The position numbers were made by a program, and so were the translations under genes. The notes under the pieces were generated by a model. It had not been told where the DNA came from, searched no databases, and was given only the letters and a program-made list of their open reading frames with translations. Below are positions 10,322 to 18,835 of a stretch of DNA of 64,000 nucleotides, one piece after another. The stretch lies in NCBI GenBank assembly GCA_026075535.2, contig AP026545.1, forward strand, positions 2,170,001 to 2,234,000, in the 5' to 3' direction. The stretch's first letter is position 1. Each line of letters opens with the position of its first letter. This DNA is from Tricholoma matsutake (lineage: Eukaryota > Basidiomycota > Agaricomycetes > Agaricales > Tricholomataceae).

Positions 10322-10445
10322 GCGTTGGTAAGACGCTGGTTATACCGGATCGCGGGGATCGAGGACGGATTGAGCTGCAAAAGTTGAAAACGGTGTCGAC
10401 GAAATTTTTTGTGGCTGTGCACGTCGCGGTAGGAAGACAAGAAGC
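10322..10445 (-). promoter_or_regulatory. TL 5' UTR / presumed internal promoter
   Basis: About 124 bp from the element 5' end (sense GCTTCTTGTCTTC) to the ORF1 ATG. Full-length copies must carry a promoter at or downstream of their first base. A GACGTG motif lies at about +21 to +26 and is present in all TL copies here. It resembles the downstream promoter motif of insect LINEs, but its role in this host is speculation. Confidence 0.5.
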
Positions 10446-10446
10446 A

Positions 10447-10562
10447 AGCAAATCATAATCATCTACGAAGTCTGCCAGTATAGAGTCCATGTAACCCCAA
10501 TTCCGATTTACATTTTGACTAAATATGCGTAACTGTGGGGTAGATCTAAGTCTGTCCCTCAT
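10447..10562 (-). pseudogene. TL2 ORF2 N-terminal ~39 codons, cut by TL1
   Basis: The start of TL2 ORF2, from its ATG at 10562 through the conserved QN motif to the DDYDLL segment. Here the TL1 5' end interrupts it and adds an artificial reading frame into TL1 5' UTR sequence. The rest of the gene is at 809-4034. Confidence 0.9.
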
Positions 10563-12485
10563 TTACGTTCGGCCACCGCGTCCTGCGGGATGGTGAGTAG
10601 GAGGAGAGCGAGAGTTGCGTCTAGCACTCACCTCGTCGTAGCGAGCCTTGATCCAGTCACGGTCAAAGTGATGTCGCCAGAAATTGCATCGACAATCATC
10701 GGATGCGTGGTTCTTCCGGCAGTTCAAGCACCTAGCCGGGTGAGGACATGCTGCCCCCTCTGGGGTAGCTGGGATGGGAGGGTTCGCCTTGGCGTTTCCC
10801 TTACAGCACCCCGCTAGGGCACGATGGTGCTCCTTGCGGTGTGGGCCTGCACATATCGGACATTTCGACTGTGGAGCTCTGCATGCTGGGGTGGGGTGGC
10901 CCCACTTCCAGCACCGTTGGCATAATGGGAGTCCAGGGTTCGCCCTGGCTGCCCTAACGTAGGCGACGTATCGTCCAAACTGGACACCACGCCCGATGAG
11001 AGCTTTCGCTCGTGCGCCACTGACCGAGTCAGCAATGTTGAGGTAAACGGTGCACGTATCCGACATTCTTGAATCACGTACGACCCTTGGGGGGACCTGC
11101 AGCACGGTGAGGTCAGATATGCCTGACTTCCCCAGGTGGGCTATGACGACATCAGGCGTAATGGCCTTGTCGTTTGCGATGTAGGGCACGTCTACCAGCT
11201 TGAGGTAGGACGTGGACGTAGGTAACGCTGCATCGATTTGAAGCGCGTAGGGGAAGGCCTTGTGAGCCGCCTCCTTAAAACATCGTAGGTCCTCATCCGA
11301 GGCCACTACGTCCATTGACACCGAGAGGTTCCCGGCGTGCATGGTAGCAGACTGTGCCACTAACTTGGAGTGGTGCAGTCCTAAAGTCGTCCGGACATGG
11401 TCCAGGAAATCAGCCGGGTTCGTTCCCTCCTCTAGGGGGGGTCGAACGTGAATGAGGACCTGTCTTCGAGACGGTCCGTGAACAGTGGGCGAAGGCTTTG
11501 CAGCCTTGGGCCTGGATGGACCGACGTGCTGCTGGATGTCAGCCAGCTTGTCGGTAGGAAGCTCAGGGAAGGCCTTGGCTAGTCGCACAAGGCCGTCCAT
11601 GGATGTGTTAGGAGCTCGCCCCCCGGGGAAGCGAGCTACCTGAGCAAACGTCCCCCTGCCCAAAGGCTTGGTTGACATGTTCACAGGGGGAGGAGGTCCT
11701 CTGCCCCATGAGGAAGAGGTGCCCCCTGTTGGGGGCTTAGGAAGAGGTCGAGCCCCTTTCGGGCCTCGTGTCCTCGCAGATTTGTGAGGGGGGGGGCGTG
11801 GCCCATCCCATCCCTCCAAGTGCTCCGTCCTTGGGACGTCGTTGGGGTCGGTAGTCGCAGGTCGCTTGCCTGCACCGCCAGCCCTGTCGATGGCTCTTCG
11901 GAGGGTCGTGTTCCCCGAGTCGCGATGGAATCCGACTGTGGTCGCTGCATACAGCACCGCCCCCAGTTGTTCAGCAATTTCCTGCCGTTGTTCAGCAGTA
12001 GGTTGTCGGGCTCCAGTCCTGTTCAAAACAGTAATGAATCCCTGGGCGTATTCCCCGAGGTCGTGGGCGAAGGTGACTGGACCGGCCCAATCGTCGTCCG
12101 CATCGCTCGCCATCACCGTGTCTTGGATCACGGGCTCGGGGTTGGGTGTCAAAGCTTCGTCTCCCCACCGAGAGGCAGGAGTGGAAGGAGTGGTAGGTGG
12201 TGCAGGGGACGCTGTGGCCCTCCTGGGAGATAGTGTCGGCACACTGAACCTTTGTGCGCGAGGTGTGATCGTTCCGGCCCCGTACGGGGAGGGAGTTGGA
12301 GAGCTTCTTTGGGACCGATGAGGGCCCACCGAAGGTGCTATCTGTGAGGATCTACGGCCCCCAGAGGGCCGTAGAGAATCAATGGGGTCGTCGCCAGGAG
12401 TTCTGGGCGTACCGGCTCTGGAATGGTCCCCCACATCCATCGCTTCGCCCGATCTCCCCCTTACTCTGCTAACAGAATCTGACAT
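10563..12485 (-). CDS. TL2 ORF1: gag-like protein, second ORF1 subfamily
   Basis: 640 aa and intact. The C-terminal half (central domain and three zinc knuckles at ~522-600) is close to the other copies. The N-terminal ~230 residues form a different subfamily shared only with TL8, with a PSGGRRSSQ segment, ASRWGDEALT and two extra acidic residues before W. The reading frame is open further upstream into the 5' UTR, but the ATG at 12485 is chosen because TL8, the same subfamily, has an in-frame TAA just upstream. Although the protein could be made, its element cannot move because ORF2 is split. Confidence 0.92.
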   Translation of the reverse strand: MSDSVSRVRGRSGEAMDVGDHSRAGTPRTPGDDPIDSLRPSGGRRSSQIAPSVGPHRSQRSSPTPSPYGAGTITPRAQRFSVPTLSPRRATASPAPPTTPSTPASRWGDEALTPNPEPVIQDTVMASDADDDWAGPVTFAHDLGEYAQGFITVLNRTGARQPTAEQRQEIAEQLGAVLYAATTVGFHRDSGNTTLRRAIDRAGGAGKRPATTDPNDVPRTEHLEGWDGPRPPPHKSARTRGPKGARPLPKPPTGGTSSSWGRGPPPPVNMSTKPLGRGTFAQVARFPGGRAPNTSMDGLVRLAKAFPELPTDKLADIQQHVGPSRPKAAKPSPTVHGPSRRQVLIHVRPPLEEGTNPADFLDHVRTTLGLHHSKLVAQSATMHAGNLSVSMDVVASDEDLRCFKEAAHKAFPYALQIDAALPTSTSYLKLVDVPYIANDKAITPDVVIAHLGKSGISDLTVLQVPPRVVRDSRMSDTCTVYLNIADSVSGARAKALIGRGVQFGRYVAYVRAARANPGLPLCQRCWKWGHPTPACRAPQSKCPICAGPHRKEHHRALAGCCKGNAKANPPIPATPEGAACPHPARCLNCRKNHASDDCRCNFWRHHFDRDWIKARYDEVSARRNSRSPPTHHPAGRGGRT

Positions 12486-12612
12486 GCGTTGGTAAGACGC
12501 TAGATAAACCGGATCGCTGGGATCGTTGACGGATGGAGCCACAAAAGATGAAAACGGTGTCGACGAAGTATTTGGTGGCTGTGCACGTCGCGGTAACAAG
12601 ACAAGAAGCGAT

Positions 12613-14777
12613 GGGGTGTCTACCCATGGAGATCTTGGTAGATGTAGCTACATCGTGAGCCATCTTGTGTACGTTCCACTCAAACTTCGAGGGGACATGC
12701 CAGAATGTTACAGTTCTCTCCTCATCCCCGGCTAGCCAGGGGCAGAGTGAGCGACAGGCGTCCAGGGCGAAAATCTGCCCAGAGCGTGGTTTTGGGTCTA
12801 TGAGGGACTCGATGCCCATGGTAGAATCCAAGAATATCACCAGCTTTTTGCACCCTCTGCTACAAGCAGCCGAGACGCCTAGTTGGAGAGCGAAGAGTTC
12901 GACTTCTGGGGGGGTTCTCCTCCCAGAGGCTGAGACAACGTGATCTACCTGTTCCCCCTGTCCAAAGACAAGAGCACAAGCGACAGCTTGGAATTTAGCA
13001 TCTGTGGGCACCAAAGCGTCCACTGCAACGACAAGAGTGTCATCCTCCATCTGAGCCAAAGCCCAGGCTTTGTCGAGGTCACTCCTGTAGAAACTCCTTG
13101 CCCCATCCTCCTTAGAGGTGAGTCGATGAGAGGAAAAACGAGTGGGGAATAAATCCTTCACTCTGTTCCCGGGTGCACTTTCTTCCCCAAAGGGGTCAAA
13201 TTCATTGCCTGGTACGAGGGCCAACGCTGCAGCCGAAGCAACGGATAGACCCTGTAGGGTGAGTGTGTCAAGCACATTTCCTCCCCAGAGTCCTAGCTCA
13301 TGAGAGTGGGTAGTGCTGACGTGATTGGGCCCTAAGATCGCTCTTAGGGGGTGTGATGGGGCCAGTAGGGGGGTTTGGAATACTCCCTTGTCGACCAGAC
13401 GATGCAGTAGCAGCTGCATAGGGAGCAGCCCTGCGATACTTTCCAGACCGCCGATAGGGGTGGTTCTGAATGCACCGAGGATCCAATGAGCAGCGATGGA
13501 CTGCACTTGGGCCAGCGTTTTGATGACACCTTTGACACGAGCGCCTTTGAAGTGCCAGAGTCCCAGTCCGTATGTCATGATAGGTACGACACACGAGTGG
13601 TACAGAAGCATTTCTGCATAGGGGTTAATCCTCTCACAGAATTGCCGAGCATTCCCATTGCCCTTGCAGTGTTAAGGGCTTTGGTGGAGTAGAACCATGT
13701 ATGCTCCTTGAAGGAGAGTTTGCGGTCAAAGAAAAAACCAAGGTACCTCCAGGTAACTTTGGGTTTGAGAGGGGTATTGCCCATGTAAGGGGCAAAGCCA
13801 AGATCGATGGGTAGGGGATTGAATCTCCTCGCCCTTGAGAAGTGGAAGATTTTGGACTTGTCGTGTTCCAGGACAAGTCCGAGGGAGGTGAATGCCTGGA
13901 AAATCCAACCATATGCTTTTTTAAGAAGGGGGAGGTTATCCTCCACCTGTGGAGAGCGGGCGATGAGGGTGCCATTGTCCACATAGGACGTGAGATCGAC
14001 ATCTCTGCCGATTTTGCTTCTTCTGAAGAGTTTCATAATGGGTGTCAGGTATAACACCAATAAGACTGGGGACAAGGCAGAGCCCTGTCCCACTCCCACA
14101 TCAGCTGCAAAGGAGCCAGACGAGAAAGTGTTCCACTTGTAAGTCGTTTTATGACCAATGAGGTATGAACAGAAGAAATTCACTACTTGCGCAGGGAATC
14201 CTGACTGCGAGATGATCTCCAGCAGAACCTGGTGGGTCAGGGAGGGAAAGAATTGAGCGATGTCGAAGGCGACAACACTTGTTTTAAGACCCTTAGCCCA
14301 TCCTGCTCTGACCAAGTGGGTGAGGTAGATTCCTGCGTCCTCAGTGGAACGCTGGGCGACGCCTCTGAACTGATTTGCTCAAAGGCCTCATGTGCGACAC
14401 CGTCAAATTGAAGTCATCTAGACAACATTTTTTCGACTAATTTGCCCAGAGTGTTCAGCAGCACGATAGGCCTGAACGACGTTGGGGTGGAATAATTAGG
14501 TTTCCCTGGTTTCGGGATGATGACCGACAGGGAGTCCTTAAAATGAGCCGGCCAGTGGCCAGCAGTGATGTACGCCTCAGCAATGCAGGTGATGAGTCCT
14601 GCCACTTCTGGGTTGCTACACCAGTGTTTTAGGTGCGACCACGTAACATGATCGGGACCTGGAGCGGAATGGGAAGAACATGCATTTAATGCTTCTTTCA
14701 TTTCCATGACGGAGAATGGGATCCAGGCCCCTTCAGGCACCGGATCAAGTTCATCTAGGATGCTCAGATCGACTACT
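12613..14777 (-). pseudogene. TL7 ORF2, middle portion (RT to RNase H), decayed
   Basis: This covers ORF2 from about residue 420 to residue ~1139, where TL2 has inserted (sequence ends after the GRHP segment). Two single-base deletions shift the frame: one near 14374 (after the RT NTLGKLVEK region) and one near 13606 (after NSVRGLTP). Many CpG sites conserved in other copies are TpG or CpA here. The active-site box reads YVDN instead of YVDD. This is the oldest copy in the window and is clearly non-functional. Confidence 0.92.
14764..14777. repeat. Target-site duplication of PEa (14 bp; second copy 17030-17043)
   Basis: TCAGATCGACTACT precedes the poly(T) at 14777 and follows the PEa 5' end. 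It derives from TL7 ORF2. It is still perfect although TL7 is decayed. Confidence 0.95.
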
Positions 14778-14790
14778 TTTTTTTTTTTTT

Positions 14791-15406
14791 GGGTCAAAAA
14801 TTTATAACGCGGGGCTCGATCGCAGTCCGCGGAGCAGGGTACAAACTAGGGTACTACTATATCTACGCGTTCCCCTCGCCCATCTCCCACCCAGGTCCTC
14901 GTTTTAGCCACTTTAGGCGGGCAGTGCCACAGACGTTGGCCTCTCAGCCAGGAAAGGCAATAATCCAGAGGGGAAGCCTCCCCCTCCCGAAGCTAGCCAT
15001 TAGGTCGTCCACTGGTACCAACCGGTCCCCCGGCCACATATCCAACCGAAGTCAGATCAGGCGCAGTGGTGTCAATTCACCGTAAATCCCCCCTTGCGGG
15101 AGGAATAACCGATAGCCTACTTCCAGCCAGCGAGGATTGACCACCCCAGACGAATGGGATGGACCATCACCGTGTTTGTGCACGAGTGACAGAGATGTGG
15201 TAGCTGGTTATTCACCTGGTTATTCACCGGAACTACCGTGGGCAGGGGGGCCGAGGCCCCCCTTCGAGCAAATGCCGACATGTGCGTGCACTCGATGACA
15301 ACGTCCCCCCCGCAGCGGGGGGAAGGTGGAGGGAAGCGACACGATGTCACTATCCCGATATCGGCCACCAATTATTTGGTGGGCGTGGTTGTGGAGGGGT
15401 GTTCCC
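14791..15406 (-). other. PEa 3' UTR with terminal stem-loop
   Basis: ~0.6 kb without a gene. Next to the tail is CGCGG-(14 nt)-CCGCG as in TL. Further in there is an imperfect version of the GGCCACCA...TGGTGG hairpin seen in PEb (near 15363-15383), and G-run/C-run pairs around 15240 and 15310. Confidence 0.7.
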
Positions 15407-16249
15407 CTATAGGTTGCGGCGCGGCTGTCTCCGAGGACCTCGAGGATGACGGCGCCGTGATGAGGACGAGGGTTCCTCATGATGGAGCTCTGCATGAGCT
15501 GCCTGCCTAGCCGCGTAGGAAGTCCTGAAGGCTTCCGGTGACGTGAGATCGAGAGGCAATCCGGCAGCTGCTAGTTCTGCCGACATTGGCTCGGACAATC
15601 GCCAGGTGGTAGTGAATAGTTCCCATGCCATCTGGCGCCATGCATTCCTCTCTATGAGCGGAACGGCGGATACTCGGACGGTACCGACGAAAATCGTCAT
15701 AGCCTCCAGTAAATGTAGAAAGCCATGAGAGGTGGACGTTATGTCCACCCTCTCATCTCTCGACAACGGAGGCTCATCCTCCACCAACTCTGGGATGGCG
15801 GATGAACCCGGTGATGTGGGGAGGGGCGGCGCAGATTGCTCCTGCTGCCCCTCCGGATAGAGGAGCTCGGCGATGCCGAGCTCTTGATTGTTGTTGGCCT
15901 CGAGCCCAAGCTCGAGAGCCAGATCATGCACCTCATCGGCTATCACTTGTGATGCCAAGAAGCGGTTTATCGTCTCCTGCGAGGCTAGCTCGGTGAGACC
16001 TGGAATGAATTCGACGTCTCCGCCGGTGGCAGAGCCGTCGTCGTCGTCTGGCAGGTCGGAGGAGTCGTCCTCCGCCCAAAGATTGTGGAACTGGTTAGCC
16101 ACATCAGAGTCCCATCCGCTCAGGGAGACGTGTCCGAACTCTGGGAGGTAGTTGTCGTCGAAATCTGCAAAGTCGGCGTTTGTGTATAGGAGGGGGTCGC
16201 CGTGAGCCGCCTGGTGTCGAGTTCGCGCTCTACGGTTTGCAGAGGGCAT
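15407..16249 (-). CDS. PEa ORF: unknown 280-aa partner-element protein
   Basis: 280 aa. I do not recognise the family. Layout: short basic N-terminus, strongly acidic stretch around 40-80 (DDDDG run), a QELGIAELLYPE segment near 120, Pro-rich linker, IPELVEDE, then a conserved helical-looking block (EAMTIFVGTVRVSAVP, ERNAWRQMAWELFTTTWRLSE), ending in an Arg-rich tail. The N-terminal third differs greatly from PEb, while the C-terminal half keeps frame and motifs. That pattern suggests selection on protein sequence. The basic ends could bind RNA; that is inference. Confidence 0.8.
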   Translation of the reverse strand: MPSANRRARTRHQAAHGDPLLYTNADFADFDDNYLPEFGHVSLSGWDSDVANQFHNLWAEDDSSDLPDDDDGSATGGDVEFIPGLTELASQETINRFLASQVIADEVHDLALELGLEANNNQELGIAELLYPEGQQEQSAPPLPTSPGSSAIPELVEDEPPLSRDERVDITSTSHGFLHLLEAMTIFVGTVRVSAVPLIERNAWRQMAWELFTTTWRLSEPMSAELAAAGLPLDLTSPEAFRTSYAARQAAHAELHHEEPSSSSRRRHPRGPRRQPRRNL

Positions 16250-17026
16250 TGAGGATGACTTAGCACAAGTAGATGACGGTAGAAGTCAAGATACGTAGCG
16301 TGATACCGATAACAGACGGTCCCTTATCTCAATTCCGGGTCCACCCGACACAGCCTCCAGACGCTCCGAGGGGGCAGGCAGGCCGCAAATCCTGCTGCCG
16401 ATTGGGAGGAACGATTGAACCCGGTTCCAAACACCTCAAGGGTGTGAGTGCCGGAGGTAAAGAGTCGGTGGTGAATAGCGGCCACCAGAGCGTCGACCTA
16501 GCCACCAGGGGGCACCATCGCCCGGCCCCTTTTAACGATGGTGTATTCCAATAGGTAGTCAGTGTAGCATGTCTCTAGATGTAGAAACTCACACAGCATG
16601 GAGGTAGGAAGTCTCCCAGACGACCCACAATCCAGTGAATATGTCCCTCCTCCTGAACCAGACCTCCCCCAGCTAAACGAATGCGACGACTTGGGCGAGC
16701 GTTGAAGTAGGCATCCCACACCCACTCTAAGCCCCCATAGGGGCCCAGACTACTCTTTCATTGCCAACACTCACCTAACCAGGATCCTCGAAGCCCAGGA
16801 GAACGAGACGAATAGCAGACATTGTCAAAAACAGTGACTGGGGCATCCACAGAGATCGGATGGACGGATCTCTTAGCAAATCAGGGCAGGCCTGGAGACG
16901 CCGAGAGCGTTCGTGATGGCGAAATCCGATCGAAAATCGGACCAAAATTGAGGTGTCGACGTCGCGTGCAACGTTGAGCAGAGGTGTTTACCACTATTTA
17001 TGGTGGTTGTAACAAGTCAAGGAGCG
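16250..17026 (-). other. PEa 5' UTR
   Basis: ~0.78 kb non-coding leader, holding the same three hairpins as PEb: ACCAC/GTGGT near the start, a CCGAT-centred hairpin, and CACCATCG/CGATGGTG around 16510-16545. The loop of the last is C/G-rich and identical in type to other copies. Confidence 0.7.
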
Positions 17027-17029
17027 ATG

Positions 17030-18296
17030 TCAGATCGACTACTCGATCTGAAGCAGCATTGTAGGACCCATCAAGGGCAGCCCAAAGGGATTCCAGATCA
17101 CTACAGGGTTCTCCCCGATAGGAGATTGCCTCGTATGACGGGAGTTTACGTTGATGAGTCCAGGACATCAGGTCCCAGGGTTGTCTGTTCATCGTAGCCA
17201 CTTCCTGGATACGGTTGTCGAAAATGTCTCGCTTTGCATGTCGCATGACTTTTCTGTAAAGCTTCCAGTCCTCCTTGTCCCGGGAGGCTCTGTAAGCATC
17301 TAAGGCACCACTGCATTTGTCTGTCCACCAGCGTTTGGACAACTTGCTGAGGCGAGATTCCTTGGCATGGTCTTCCCATGCCTTGTTTAAAATCGTTGAT
17401 ATCGCTGAGATGACATCATTGATTTCCACCGAGGTATTTCCGTGCCAGCCAAGCCACGGGGTTAGAGCGGAGGAGACAGCATCCCGATAAGATGCTTCCT
17501 CCTCGGATCCTTTTTTGATGGACCACTTGGTAACCAGAACCAAAGATCCCAAGCCAGGTAGTACTAATGTCAGAGGGGCATGGTCAGACGTCCCCCTAGC
17601 CTCAGGTACAATCTCGCAGTACAATATGAATCTAAGATCCGTAGGTACAAACATCAGGTCTATCACCGTGGGGTGAAGGCCCTGTTGAGGAGGGAAGTGT
17701 GTGGGCCCTTCCACTACTGGAAGGGCTCTAGTCAGGCCTAATGCCGTCGCCGTTTCCACCAAGTGGTCAGCATGGATTGAGTGTTCAGGCCCCTGGGGAT
17801 CCCAGGAGGTGTGCCTCACGTTGAAATTGCCACACATGAAGTGTAATCGTGGGATCGTCATGACGTTCTCAAATAAGAGCGTGATGGCTGAGTGCTGGCT
17901 ATCCGAATAGATGTTAGCAAGTAGCATGACATCCTCTCCTATTCCCAGTGAGAACAAGAGGATTTCACAATCGTCAATCAGATCTTGTCTGAGACCCGGT
18001 CTTAGATTAGCAATGCAGTTCGCAAAATAAACAGCCACGCGTGGAGGGGAGTCAATTCCCGATGGGCACACTAAGGTTCCCCAATTTGGGCTCATTGGTG
18101 CGCCTATAACTTCTTCCCCTTCCCTGTTGTGGGCAGAGGGGGCGTGTCTTATTAATTGCCAGGGAGGCTATTGAATAAACAGCAGGTCATAGTCATCTAC
18201 GAAATCTGCCAGTAATGAGTCCATGTAACCCCAGTTTCTGTTTACATTTTGACTAAATACGCATAGCTGGGGGGTAGATCTAAGTCTGTCCCTCAT
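17030..18296 (-). pseudogene. TL7 ORF2 N-terminal portion, decayed
   Basis: From the ATG at 18296 through the endonuclease into the RT-proximal region (~residue 420), where PEa has inserted. A G-to-T change makes a stop (TAG at 18168-18170) in place of the Glu of the QEPPW motif, killing the ORF. GDFN has become GNFN. TL3 inserted exactly at the ORF1/ORF2 boundary, so the ORF1 remainder lies at 24770-25069. Confidence 0.9.
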
Positions 18297-18298
18297 TT
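18283..18298. repeat. Target-site duplication of TL3 (16 bp; second copy 24756-24771)
   Basis: AGTCTGTCCCTCATTT occurs before the poly(T) and after the TL3 5' end. It covers the start of TL7 ORF2. The last T residues are ambiguous with the tail. Confidence 0.95.
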
Positions 18299-18311
18299 TT
18301 TTTTTTTTTTT

Positions 18312-18835
18312 GGATCAAAAATTTATAACGCGGCGCCCGGTCGCAGTCCGCGGTAGAGACGTACAAGCAGAGTACACTACGCCCAGCCCAAGTCCTCCTC
18401 CTGCTAATCTTCGCACCAACCACCTGGATAACTGCGATGACCACTAAGGGGGCCCCCTTTATCGAGTAAACGGACTTGCCAGTGGTGGCGTACCGACAAC
18501 CCGGACTCGACGACGTCGTGTTCCCCGATCCCTACGGGTATGAGTGCAAGATTTAGGGGAAACTGCCGCCCCGATATGAGCCTCTCAGCTCGGAAAGGAA
18601 AGCGTGGTCGACTGAGATCGTCGCAACGCATAACCGACAGCGGATCTGAAAGCGCTCAGGCGCCTCCCCGAACCGGTACCTAGGTTCGTGTCCCCCCTCC
18701 CTGACAGTCGCTCCTGAACACGGGTGGGCCCCCTTTATGAGGGTTAACGGACTCATCTGGTGCCCCACGGCCACCCCGACATACCGATAACACTAGCTAG
18801 AACCAGACGAGGGTCATACGCCCTGCGCGCACAAC
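18312..18835 (-). other. TL3 3' UTR
   Basis: Terminal stem 18329-18333 / 18348-18352 next to the tail, and two copies of the GGGCCCCCTTTAT...CGGACT module at ~18450 and ~18727. No ORF. Confidence 0.8.
18329..18352 (-). other. 3'-terminal stem-loop of TL RNA
   Basis: A perfect 5-bp stem CGCGG/CCGCG encloses a 14-nt loop (sense ACTGCGACCGGGCG), ending ~17 nt before poly(A). The same stem and loop pattern is in every TL and PE 3' end here, a plausible RT recognition element. Confidence 0.7.

Larger units (their letters stand above)
4036..10445 (-). mobile_element. TL1: full-length autonomous element with dead RT
   Basis: A complete TL copy with poly(A) (seen as poly(T) 4035-4058), 3' UTR, ORF2, ORF1 and 5' UTR, bounded by a perfect 14-bp duplication. 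It lies in TL2 ORF2 in the same orientation. ORF1 matches TL5 ORF1 throughout by eye, whereas the 3' UTR and ORF2 C-terminus differ more, so TL1 and TL5 may be mosaic relatives. An in-frame deletion removes the RT active site. Confidence 0.95.
813..12609 (-). mobile_element. TL2: autonomous element split by TL1, 3'-truncated
   Basis: The 5' end is at about 12609 (sense start GCTTCTTGTCTTG). ORF1 is complete. ORF2 is cut after ~39 codons by TL1 (4036-10445), resumes at 4035, and ends abruptly at ~813 within the RNase H domain. The C-terminus, 3' UTR and poly(A) are missing. TL2 itself sits in the ORF2 of the older TL7, whose remaining 3' part would lie left of the window. Confidence 0.9.
14778..17029 (-). 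mobile_element. PEa: full-length partner element, diverged subfamily
   Basis: 2.25 kb with a poly(A) tail (poly(T) 14777-14790), shared 3' stem-loop, 3' UTR, one ORF and a ~0.78 kb 5' UTR starting with sense CGCTCCTTGACTTG. A perfect duplication flanks it. It has no RT. The 3'-terminal ~45 nt match TL, so it was probably copied by TL machinery. Confidence 0.93.

Noticed and set aside
10322..10445. GACGTG at about +21 as a downstream promoter element
   Set aside because: Position and sequence recall insect LINE promoters, but this motif is not established in the likely host and could be chance. Mentioned only as a possibility.
18296..18311. Poly(T) runs as terminators or simple repeats
   Set aside because: Each sits at a TL or PE 3' end beside a target duplication and the shared stem-loop, so they are retrotransposon poly(A) tails read on the other strand.
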